Shown: positions 1-8,700 of the stretch, in pieces | How positions within the stretch are numbered: position 1 is the first letter of the stretch | Layout of the letters: every line of letters starts with the position of its first letter | Assembly (NCBI GenBank): GCA_016779125.1 | Contig: JADHOF010000006.1 | Span: forward strand, 1-37,860 | DNA from: Verrucomicrobiia bacterium | GTDB taxonomy: Bacteria > Verrucomicrobiota > Verrucomicrobiia > Limisphaerales > JAYPXF01 | DNA: 37,860 bases | Reading direction: 5' to 3' | Position numbers and translations under genes: made by a program | Notes under the pieces: generated by a model | What the model saw: the letters and a program-made list of their open reading frames with translations, nothing else | Databases searched by the model: none | What the model was told of the DNA's origin: nothing

Positions 1-171
1 GTTTATCGAAGTCCGGGAACTCCCGAGCAGCTGGGCGACCTGTCCGATTTGCGGCGGGGGGTGAATTACGTGGACACGGAATGTCTTAGAGCTATGGGTT
101 GCGATGTGATCCCTGTGCCGTCCCATGTTCAGCTGGGAGGCAATCTTCCCTTTTCGCCGTTCCAGTTCTGA
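1..171 (+). CDS. C-terminal fragment of a deiminase-like protein (guanidine-modifying enzyme superfamily), truncated by the window edge; paralog of the next gene
   Basis: Frame 1 translates to VYRSPGTPEQLGDLSDLRRGVNYVDTECLRAMGCDVIPVPSHVQLGGNLPFSPFQF*, clearly homologous to the C-terminus of the next CDS (VYRRPGAVGQAVDTANLQGLNLENAEILKARGFDVIPVPSHLGLGGNLHCSILQF*). Confidence 0.75.
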   Translation, partial: VYRSPGTPEQLGDLSDLRRGVNYVDTECLRAMGCDVIPVPSHVQLGGNLPFSPFQF

Positions 172-370
172 GTAGATGTTTCATTTTCAAGGTGACCTTT
201 CGCTGCGCACCAAGGGCGAAGTCTGCGCAAAAATTGCCTCTCAGGCTTTTCAGATTGTGGGTTTGGAGTGTGAAAAACAGCATTTGATCAATTGATACTG
301 CCGGGGTTTGAATGGCTGGCATTAAATTTGCTTCCATTGGGGTAGGTTGGGAATCACAAGACAAACATCG

Positions 371-1729
371 ATGAAGTGGGGCTTGGGATATTCGTCCCTT
401 CGCTTGGCCGTGGCTGCAGTGTTTCTTCTAGCGGTCCTCGTGGGGGCAGAGGAGGGTGCTATTCCGGGAACAATTTCGGATCCACGCCTCGACGAAGTCT
501 TGAGCGGGAAACTGACGACCTCGTTTCAGCCGGAGTATGATCGGCATCTGGATCGCGTGATGATGTCGGTGCACAACATCTCGGATAAGGAATGGAGCGA
601 GGTGAATTTCCGAAGCCTCGATTTGTTGCCAAGTTACAGCAGCGTGGTTCTGCTTGTGCATGAGAAGTGTTCCCCGGCAACCCTCGAGCGATCGCAGGCA
701 GCCGTTGCCACCCGGACCGGCACGGGGTCGAGGATTGTGCGTTCGGCGATCCTTGAGCGATGGGCGCAGGATATTGGCGAAGGTGGTGCGGAGGGATTCA
801 TGCTCGGTGCCAAGGGTGGAGAAGTCTTGGACAGTCTTGTGGAACTTGGCATTTCGGCCCACCGCCACTTTTTGCCTCTGGATGGCGGGAATGTTCAACT
901 TGCCCGAAACCGGTCTGGGCGAAGATTTGTCGTTCTTGGCAGCTCGGAGTTCAATCGCTCTGTCGATCTTTTCCTAGACAATCAGTGGGGGGCGCAGTCT
1001 CGGGAAAGTGCGCGTGAAGCTTATCTGAAGACCTTCGGTGGCGAGGATTTGATCGTGTTGCCGAACCTCTTGGAGGCGCACATCGACCAGTCTGTCCTGT
1101 TTTTGGGGGATGGCTTGGTCGCGACCGAAACGATGCCCGAGCCTGTCGGTGACGAACGTCGCATGTTTATCAACTTCAAGGCGGAATGGGCGAACGCCTC
1201 CAGCTCCGGGGCGACTTCGCCGGTATCGCTATATACCGCCGAATATAAGGGAGATACCCGCCGAGTCACCTACAACGCCACAAAGTCTGTCTTTGGTGAA
1301 GTGGTTCCGACCCAGTTCATGACGGCGGAGCAAAAGGAGGTCTTTCAGCGGTACCAACTCAGGTGCCCGCATCTCTACGACCTCGTTCACGCGGATCAAA
1401 TCCGTTTTAATCGTCTCGCGATCGAACGTCTCTTGGTGGAACGGGGGTTTGAAATTGTCCGTTTGAAAACCTCGGTTTGGCACGAGTTGAATTGCCAGAA
1501 CTTCGTCAACGGGATGGCTTTTCGAAATCGCGAGACGGGTCGCCCCTCGGTGCTGTTGCCGGTTTATCGTCGGCCGGGTGCCGTTGGTCAAGCGGTGGAC
1601 ACGGCCAATCTTCAGGGACTGAATCTGGAGAACGCGGAGATCCTGAAAGCGCGTGGATTTGACGTAATCCCCGTTCCCTCCCATTTGGGGTTGGGAGGGA
1701 ATCTCCACTGCTCGATTCTGCAGTTTTAG
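371..1729 (+). CDS. Secreted agmatine/arginine deiminase-like protein (guanidine-modifying enzyme superfamily)
   Basis: ORF track; ATG at 371 gives a signal peptide (MKWGLGYSSLRLAVAAVFLLAVLVGA). Motifs resembling the GME fold: WAQDIGEG (cf. WxRDxGP), LDGGNVQ, AHIDQ (catalytic His region), C-terminal GGNLHCSILQ (catalytic Cys region). Confidence 0.65.
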   Translation: MKWGLGYSSLRLAVAAVFLLAVLVGAEEGAIPGTISDPRLDEVLSGKLTTSFQPEYDRHLDRVMMSVHNISDKEWSEVNFRSLDLLPSYSSVVLLVHEKCSPATLERSQAAVATRTGTGSRIVRSAILERWAQDIGEGGAEGFMLGAKGGEVLDSLVELGISAHRHFLPLDGGNVQLARNRSGRRFVVLGSSEFNRSVDLFLDNQWGAQSRESAREAYLKTFGGEDLIVLPNLLEAHIDQSVLFLGDGLVATETMPEPVGDERRMFINFKAEWANASSSGATSPVSLYTAEYKGDTRRVTYNATKSVFGEVVPTQFMTAEQKEVFQRYQLRCPHLYDLVHADQIRFNRLAIERLLVERGFEIVRLKTSVWHELNCQNFVNGMAFRNRETGRPSVLLPVYRRPGAVGQAVDTANLQGLNLENAEILKARGFDVIPVPSHLGLGGNLHCSILQF

Positions 1730-1731
1730 GC

Positions 1732-3462
1732 TTACGAGGCCGGCTTGCCGTTGATGAACAGTTCGGCGACTTCCCGATCCTCGAGGATTCGGCCCGAGAT
1801 CAGGAGTTCATCCAGAGACCCAAAGAAGCCGTAACGGTCTCCTCCCCGGTGCTCGGATTCCGATAGCGCGGGATTGCCCAGCTCCAAGTATTGGAACTCC
1901 AGCGGCGCGGCATTGGACATGACGGACTTGGACACCGGCTTTCCATTCCAAAAATGGGTCACCGCGCCGGAATCGGCGTCGTAGGTGACAGCCAATAGAG
2001 CCCATTGTCCGATCGCATCGTCCTTGAACAATCGAGGCGTGGCCGCGGTGTCCCAGTCCTGTCCGCTCTCGCTGGAACCGGTCGCCACCTTGAACTGCAC
2101 CGATCCGGATCGGTCGATCATCCAGCGGATTTCTCCGCGCCGCCGCGAGGAGGGATACGTCGGGAATGAATCGTCCGCCTCGCGCTGCTCAGGCTGCTTG
2201 GTGCTGAGGAGCACGTATTGGGGTTGTGTGAATCCATCGACTCGCAGCCAGGTTGCGAGCGTCAGTCGGGCGTGATTTCCGGGAAGTCCCAACAACACCC
2301 GGTCCGTTCGCTTGCGAAACTCGAGCGCCTTTTTCCAGGGCCAGCGGCCTTCCGTCCACTTGGCGCCGATGACGATACCGTGCGAATCTCCGGCGGCGGC
2401 GACAGCATGATTCTCGACCCGTCGATCGCGGTAGACGTCGGACATGAACGTGTAGTGCAGCAGGGTTTCGGGTTCGCGGGACCACGATTGCGCGTGTTCC
2501 CACCAATCGACGGAGCGATTTGCAACGGCCTCGCGTTCGAGGCGGTCAATTTCGCCATTGCTTGGGAAGAACGCGGGGCGGTAGAGCACGGGTTCGAAGG
2601 CTTCTCCCGCCAGTTTGACCGCGCTCGCCTCCGCCAGCTCACGGCGTTGTCCGGCCTGATTTTCGACAGTGAGAACCCCGCTCAAAGTGTGGAGTTCGGC
2701 GTTTGAACCGACGACCTCAAGTCCGAAAGTGCCGCTCGTGTCAACGACAGCCCATCCCGGCGTGGAGAGGCGAAATCCGCGGCCGGGGCTGTCCAGACTA
2801 CATGTGGCGGCACCCTGGAGCAGGCGGGCTTCCACGGCGGAGGCGAGTTCAAGGCTCGCCGGGCCGCGCAGGAGGAGCCGGGCTCCATCCACAAAGTCGA
2901 GCTGTGCGAGTCCCGAATCGAGGTGGAAGCGACCGGGGCGAAGCGGTGAGCCACTTTGCCGGCCTGCTTCGACGGGGCCGGCACCGTTGACGATACGTGT
3001 GAGGATGGCGACGGGCGCGCGGACCGCGTCCTCCGGCAAGTTGACGGGTGGCGTCTTCAGTGTCGCCGAGATCGTTGGCCTGGAACCCATTCCGAACTGA
3101 AACGCGACCATGACGCTGCCAAGCCAGATCACGACTGCCGCAAAGCCGAAGCCGAGCCAACGGGTCCAATTGAGCCGCTTTCGGTCGGTGTCGATTCGAA
3201 TCCATTCCTCCGCCACGCGTTCCTCGAATTCGGCGTCCGCTTCGATGTCGGGCCGGGCAATCAATTCATTCAGCTCGAGCCAGCGGGGCTCTGCCGACTG
3301 GATGGCGCGCGTCATGGCTCGCATTTGGGCGTCCTCGGCAAATTCAGCGCGGAATAGTGCGTCTGAACGCAAACGGGCAAGCAGGGCTGATTGGCGTTCG
3401 GCCGGCAGTTCGACATGGCCGAGCCAGGCTGCCGTCAGATCCTCAAAGTCTTTTTCCATCAT
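1732..3462 (-). CDS. FecR-like anti-sigma/sensor protein with a single TM helix and a C-terminal LamG/concanavalin-like domain
   Basis: Cytoplasmic N-terminal region, TM segment (WLGFGFAAVVIWLGSVMVAFQFGMG), FecR-type stretch (GSPLRPGRFHLDSGLAQLDFVDGARLLLRGPASLEL...GWAVVDTSGTFGLEV), LamG-like C-terminus (LATWLRVDGF...GQWALLAVTYD...FFGSLDELLISGRIL). ATGA overlap with the upstream sigma gene. Confidence 0.85.
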   Translation of the reverse strand: MMEKDFEDLTAAWLGHVELPAERQSALLARLRSDALFRAEFAEDAQMRAMTRAIQSAEPRWLELNELIARPDIEADAEFEERVAEEWIRIDTDRKRLNWTRWLGFGFAAVVIWLGSVMVAFQFGMGSRPTISATLKTPPVNLPEDAVRAPVAILTRIVNGAGPVEAGRQSGSPLRPGRFHLDSGLAQLDFVDGARLLLRGPASLELASAVEARLLQGAATCSLDSPGRGFRLSTPGWAVVDTSGTFGLEVVGSNAELHTLSGVLTVENQAGQRRELAEASAVKLAGEAFEPVLYRPAFFPSNGEIDRLEREAVANRSVDWWEHAQSWSREPETLLHYTFMSDVYRDRRVENHAVAAAGDSHGIVIGAKWTEGRWPWKKALEFRKRTDRVLLGLPGNHARLTLATWLRVDGFTQPQYVLLSTKQPEQREADDSFPTYPSSRRRGEIRWMIDRSGSVQFKVATGSSESGQDWDTAATPRLFKDDAIGQWALLAVTYDADSGAVTHFWNGKPVSKSVMSNAAPLEFQYLELGNPALSESEHRGGDRYGFFGSLDELLISGRILEDREVAELFINGKPAS

Positions 3463-4019
3463 TCGGATTTCTCCATGCAGGCCCGCAGCAACTTGTTGGC
3501 CCGGTGATTCATTGTGTAAAGCGCGCCGGAGCTCATACCCAGTTCGAGCGCGAGTTCTGCCGCCCGCCGTCCTTCTAGTCCCGCCCTGACGATGCGTCGC
3601 ATTTTCTCGGGCAGTTCCGTGATGCAGCGCAGCAGACGCTCAATTCGTTCTCCGCTCAGGTTGGCGGCCAGCTTTTCATGGTCGGAATCCAATACCTCGG
3701 CGATTTCGCCGCGAAATCTTTCCATGGCGCTCTTGCGGCGGGCGAGTGTGCGAAAATGGGTCATTAGCTTGTTGCGCGCGATACCCCGCAGCCAGGCCCC
3801 GAAATCTTCGCCGTCGCGGAAGCGTTCGAGATTCTCAAAGGCTGTGATAAAACAGTCCTGCGCCAGGTCGTCGACGTCGTCCAGGTGGTAGAGCCGTCCG
3901 GCGAGAAAGGCGCGCAGTGGCAGGGCGTGTACCTTCACCACGCGGCGAAAGGCCTCCTTGTCTCCGTCGCGCACCTTCCGGATCGCGGTTTGTATGTCGA
4001 GCTCGTCCGGCGCGGGCAT
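3459..4019 (-). CDS. ECF RNA polymerase sigma factor
   Basis: Sigma-2 (DDLAQDCFITAFENLERFRDGEDFGAWLRGIARN) and sigma-4 (LPEKMRRIVRAGLEGRRAAELALELGMSSGALYTMNHRANKLLRACM) signatures. Start chosen at MPAPDELDIQ; the track ORF extends to 4097. Confidence 0.88.
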   Translation of the reverse strand: MPAPDELDIQTAIRKVRDGDKEAFRRVVKVHALPLRAFLAGRLYHLDDVDDLAQDCFITAFENLERFRDGEDFGAWLRGIARNKLMTHFRTLARRKSAMERFRGEIAEVLDSDHEKLAANLSGERIERLLRCITELPEKMRRIVRAGLEGRRAAELALELGMSSGALYTMNHRANKLLRACMEKSE

Positions 4020-4097
4020 CACCCCACACCTTTGCCGAAACAGGATAAATCTTACAATCTTGAGTGGAGAAACCGCTTGCCGCCCGGGGTTGGGCAA

Positions 4098-4210
4098 TTA
4101 TCCTGAACTTTGTTCAAAATGCCGTGTAAGAATTGCGGGTTCGCGGTGAACTGTTCGTGCTTGGGGCATTTGAACTAAGAACTTCTGGAAACATCGAGTA
4201 TTACGACATC
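4098..4210. promoter_or_regulatory. Candidate regulatory region with GAAC/GTTC half-sites between ECF sigma and DUF1501 genes
   Basis: TGAACTTTGTTCA (4104-4116), GAACTGTTC (4148-4156), GAAC (4172-4175) and GAAC (4179-4182) lie between divergent genes. GAAC-type -35 elements are common for ECF sigma factors. Confidence 0.35.
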
Positions 4211-5644
4211 ATGAAACAAGATTGCGGCTATCATCCCGGAACGCGTTTGGATTCAGCGCCACTTTTTTCCTCCAGGCGCGACTTTTTGAATTCTGTTGGT
4301 ACCGGATTCGGTGCCTTGGCGCTGGCCAGTATCATGTATCCCGAGCTTGTTCGCGAGGCGGGAGCCCAATCGGCGGGCGGCATGCTTGCGCCGAAAGAGC
4401 CGCATTACCCTGGGACAGCCAAACGGGCCGTTCATATTTACCAGAGCGGGGCGCAAGCCCATCAGGACACGTGGGACTACAAGCCGGAGCTTGTAGCCTC
4501 GGCCGGCAAAGGCGCTGACCGCGGACGCAAGCTTCTCGCTCCGCAATTTGCCTTCTCGCCGAAGGGGCAGAGCGGCCTTCCCATGAGCGAGGTCTGGGAA
4601 AACCTTTCCACCCACGCGGACGATCTCGCGGTCATCAACTCGATGTATACCGACGCGCCCGCCCACGGCCCCGCGACACTGATTCAGACGACCGGTGATT
4701 TCAGGCTTCCGAAACCCTCCCTTGGATCATGGGTGGTCTACGGACTCGGTACGGAAAATCAGAACCTGCCGGCCTTTGTTGCAATGAATCCCGGCGGCTA
4801 TCCGGGCGAAGGAGCCAAGAACTGGCAATCGGCCTTCATGCCGGGAGCTTATCAGGGAACCTTTGTCGATCCGACCGCGACCGATATCGAGCGGGTCATT
4901 GAAAACATCCGCAACAAATTCACCACCGCCAGCGACCAGCGAAACCAGCTGGATCTGTTGAACAAGATCAACGAGCTCCACAAACAGAAGCGACAGGCGG
5001 AGGATCAGCTGGATGCTCGGATTCAGTCATACGAATTGGCCTACCGCATGCAGGCCGACGCGACGGAGGCCTTTGATGTGAGCCGCGAATCTGCGGACGT
5101 GCTGGAGAGATACGGTGCCACGGCCCCGGATCCGGCCCTCCGCGCGCAGGCGCGGCAGTTTATCATCGCCCGTCGTCTGCTGGAGCGTGGTGTCCGCTTC
5201 GTGCAGGTTTGGAACGGCGGTTGGGACACGCACAACAACGCGCGAGCGACCATTACCCGGAACGCGAGCCGGATCGACAAGCCGATCGCCGCGTTTATGA
5301 CGGACCTGAAGGATCGCGGCCTTTTCGAGGAAACGATCATCGCTTCGAGCACGGAGTTTGGCCGCAGTTCCACGGAAGACGGTCCGGGCGGACGTTCCCA
5401 CAACGCCAGGGCGTTTTCGAGCTGGCTGGCCGGTGGTGGAATCAAGGGCGGGCAGATCTACGGATCAACCGATGAGCTTGGCGCTGCGGCCGTCGACAAC
5501 AAGGTGCATGTGCACGAGTTGCATTCAACGATCCTGCACGCGCTGGGATTTGACTCCGAACGACTGACTTACCGAAACAGCGGACGTGATTTCCGGCTGA
5601 CGGACGTTTCCGGTGCGCAACCGGTCCGGTCCCTGTTCGCCTAG
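4211..5644 (+). CDS. DUF1501 domain-containing protein with Tat-like signal
   Basis: SSRRDFLNSVGTGFGALALAS Tat-like leader; DUF1501 features (HQDTWDYKPEL, RGVRFVQVWNGGWDTHNN, TEFGRSSTEDGPGGRSHN, HALGFDSERLTYRNSGRDFRLTDV). Confidence 0.9.
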   Translation: MKQDCGYHPGTRLDSAPLFSSRRDFLNSVGTGFGALALASIMYPELVREAGAQSAGGMLAPKEPHYPGTAKRAVHIYQSGAQAHQDTWDYKPELVASAGKGADRGRKLLAPQFAFSPKGQSGLPMSEVWENLSTHADDLAVINSMYTDAPAHGPATLIQTTGDFRLPKPSLGSWVVYGLGTENQNLPAFVAMNPGGYPGEGAKNWQSAFMPGAYQGTFVDPTATDIERVIENIRNKFTTASDQRNQLDLLNKINELHKQKRQAEDQLDARIQSYELAYRMQADATEAFDVSRESADVLERYGATAPDPALRAQARQFIIARRLLERGVRFVQVWNGGWDTHNNARATITRNASRIDKPIAAFMTDLKDRGLFEETIIASSTEFGRSSTEDGPGGRSHNARAFSSWLAGGGIKGGQIYGSTDELGAAAVDNKVHVHELHSTILHALGFDSERLTYRNSGRDFRLTDVSGAQPVRSLFA

Positions 5645-5660
5645 TTTGCGAGTGTTTACC

Positions 5661-5694
5661 GGCTCGCCCTTTCGGGGCGAGCCGCTTTTGTTTT
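5661..5694 (+). terminator. Intrinsic terminator-like hairpin between DUF1501 and PSCyt1/DUF1549/DUF1553 genes
   Basis: GGCTCGCCC-TTTCG-GGGCGAGCC (perfect 9-bp stem) followed by GCTTTTGTTTT, 17 nt after the DUF1501 stop codon. Confidence 0.75.
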
Positions 5695-5729
5695 GGTCCG
5701 CAAAATTTCGAAACGAAGAGCAGAGTGAT

Positions 5730-8700
5730 ATGAAGACACGTTTACCGATCATCATGGGGGCGCTGGTGTTGGCTTCGGCCCCGGTTTCAGCGCAGCAGGA
5801 ACAACCGCTGTCCCCGCAGGATCTGGAGTTTTTCGAGGCGAAGATCCGCCCGGCGCTGATTGAGCATTGCTACGATTGCCATAGCGCCGAGTCCAAGGTG
5901 AAGGGCGGACTTCAGGTGGACGGCAAGGTCGCGTTGCTCAAGGGGGGAACCTCGGGTGCCGCGATCATTCCCCGTCAGCCGAGCAAGAGTCTTTTCGTCA
6001 AGGCGATCCGTTACACGGATTCTGACATGCAGATGCCACCGGACGGGAAGCTGCCCGACAGTGTCATCGCAGACTTCGAGGAATGGATTCGGATGGGCGC
6101 GCCGGATCCCCGGGTCGGCAAGGCTGCGGCAGTGCTCAAATCCGATGCTGATCGTGAAAAAGCGAAGGAACACTGGGGTTTTCAGCCGATCGTGAAGCCC
6201 GCCGTGCCCGAACCGAAGACGAACATTCGTTCATGGGCGAAGAATGAAATCGACTACTTCATTCAGGCAAAGCTTGAGGAAAAGGGAATGGTGCCGTCCA
6301 TTCAGGCGGACAAATTGACCCTGATTCGGCGCGCCTATTTCGACCTGATCGGAATTCCCCCGAGCATGGAGCAGGTCAAGAACTTCATGGCCGACGATTC
6401 CCCGTCCGCTTACGAGAAGGTCATTGATGAACTCTTGAATTCCGAACATTACGGCGAACGCTGGGGGCGCTACTGGCTGGATGTCGCCCGTTACGCCGAC
6501 ACGCGCGGTGAACAAAACAACAACCGGATGGCCGATAACCGCCTGCTGCATGCTTGGACCTACCGGGACTGGGTGGTCAATGCGGTGAACAAGGACATGC
6601 CCTACGACAAGTTTCTTCAGTACCAGATCGCGGCAGATCTGATGTCCGGCGCGAAGCAGGAGGACTTGGCCGCTCTGGGATTTCTCTCCATCTATCGCGC
6701 GGTCAACAACAAGCAGGAGGTGATCGACGACCAGATCGACGTCGTCACGCGGGGCATGATGAGTCTCTCCGTTTACTGCGCCCGTTGCCACGACCACAAG
6801 TTTGATCCCGTCACCACCAAGGATTACTACGGCCTCTACGGGGTCTTCGACAGCATCAAGGTTTCGGAGAACAAACCCATCATCGAGGACATGACCGAGG
6901 TGCAGCAGCGCCCCGAGTATCAATCCTATCTTAACGAGAAGAGCCGGTTGTTGGCCGAGTTGAACGAGTTCCGCCGCGAGAAGCTGACCGAATACCTCGG
7001 CGATGCGAAGATGAACACGTCCCGCTATATGGTTTTCGCCCGCCTCATGGACGTTACGGATCAATTCAAACTGGCCAGCCGCGCTGATGAAGACATGTTC
7101 GAGGAGCGTTACGAGCTGGATGCCGACTTGGCGAAGAGTTGGAATCGTTTTCTCAAGGAAAAGAGCCGCAAACCCGATTCCGTCTTCACTCCGTGGCGCG
7201 ACTACATCGCGTTGAGTAGCACCAACTTTTTCAACGAGTCCAAGAAGCTGGCGAAAAAGTATTACTCCGATGGCAAGGCGGCGAAGGGGTTGAATGCCTA
7301 CGTGGCAAAAGCTTTCGCCAGTCCCGCCCGAGATCTGAATGACGTGGCGGCCCGCTACGCGTCCCTGTTTGCCAAGGGTGAGGAGGCTTGGGTCAACGCC
7401 CTCTCGCGAAACGCCCGCGAACGGGTCATCAAGAAGGACGAGGAAATCAAGGAGATCACCAAGCTTGAGGATTCTGACATGGAGGAGCTTCGGCAGGTTT
7501 ATTACGGCCGCAGGGCTCCGGCCAATGTTTCCTACAATCAGCTTGCCCGTAAGGACAACAACCGCATCGGCAATCAGGAACGCCGTTGGCACAACGACAT
7601 TGAGTTGTTGGAGATGAATCACCCGGGCTCACCGAAGCGGGCGATGTCCGTTGAAGATTTGCCGAGACCGCGGGAACCCCGTGTTTTTGCAAAGGGAGAT
7701 CCAAGCAAACCGGGTGACACCGTGCCGCGAAAGTTTATCGAAGTGTTGGAACCGAACGGAGGACGCTTTACCCGGGGCTCCGGTCGATTGGAGCTCGCCT
7801 ACAAGGTTGCCAGCGCGAAAAACCCGTTGACGGCACGGGTCGCGATGAACCGGGTGTGGATGAATCATTTTGGCGCACCCATCGTGAGAACTCCGACGGA
7901 CTTTGGCGTGCGTGCGGCCGAACCCACCCATCCCGAGCTGCTGGATTACCTGTCGGCCTGGTTCATCGAGCGGGGCTGGTCCATGAAGCGGGTTCATAAA
8001 TTCATCATGACCTCTGCGACCTACCAGCAGGCCAGCGACGTTCGGCCGAAATACATGGTGGAGGATTCTGCCAATATGACCTTTTGGCGCATGAACCGAC
8101 GGCGTCTCGATTTCGAGGGCTTCCGGGACTCCCTCCTGTCTGTCAGCGGCATGCTTGACGACACTGTGGGCGGTCCTCCTTACAATCCTCTGGAGATGCC
8201 GCTGATTCCCCGCCGAACGATGTATTCGTACATTGACCGGCGCAATCTGCCGGATGTGTTTCGGACTTTTGATTTCGCGAATCCGAACATGACGCAGGGT
8301 GAGCGCTTCAGTTCCACCGTGCCGCAACAGGCCTTGTACATGATGAACAGTCCCTTCGTCGCCGAGCTGGCCCGGAATGTCGTCGAGCGAGCGGACGTGA
8401 AGAGCAAGATCGACGAACGGCAGAAGATCGACGCGTTGTATGAGACCGCGTTCCAACGGAAGCCGTCGGAACTCGAAGTCCGGCTTGGGATGAACTTCCT
8501 CAAACAGCAGCAGGAGGTCGAGGCCGCCCGCAAACCCAGCCAGATTTGGGTCTATGGTTTTGGGCCTTACGATCCCGCCAAGAAGCGTCTGCTGCGTTTT
8601 ACCGAACTGCCTCACTACAGCATCTTGGATGGGGCCTATCAGGCCGCAGACACGTATCCGGATTCCCGTCTTGGCGCGCTTCGCGTGGGCGCGGACGGTG

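Noticed and set aside
4133-4210. Upstream in-frame extension of the DUF1501 ORF
   Set aside because: ATG 4211 places the Tat-like RRDFL leader near the N-terminus, and the extension overlaps the likely promoter region.
6231-8615. Two long minus-strand ORFs (463 and 328 aa) opposite the PSCyt1 gene at 5730-9239
   Set aside because: Both are in codon register with the sense gene and lack recognisable motifs.
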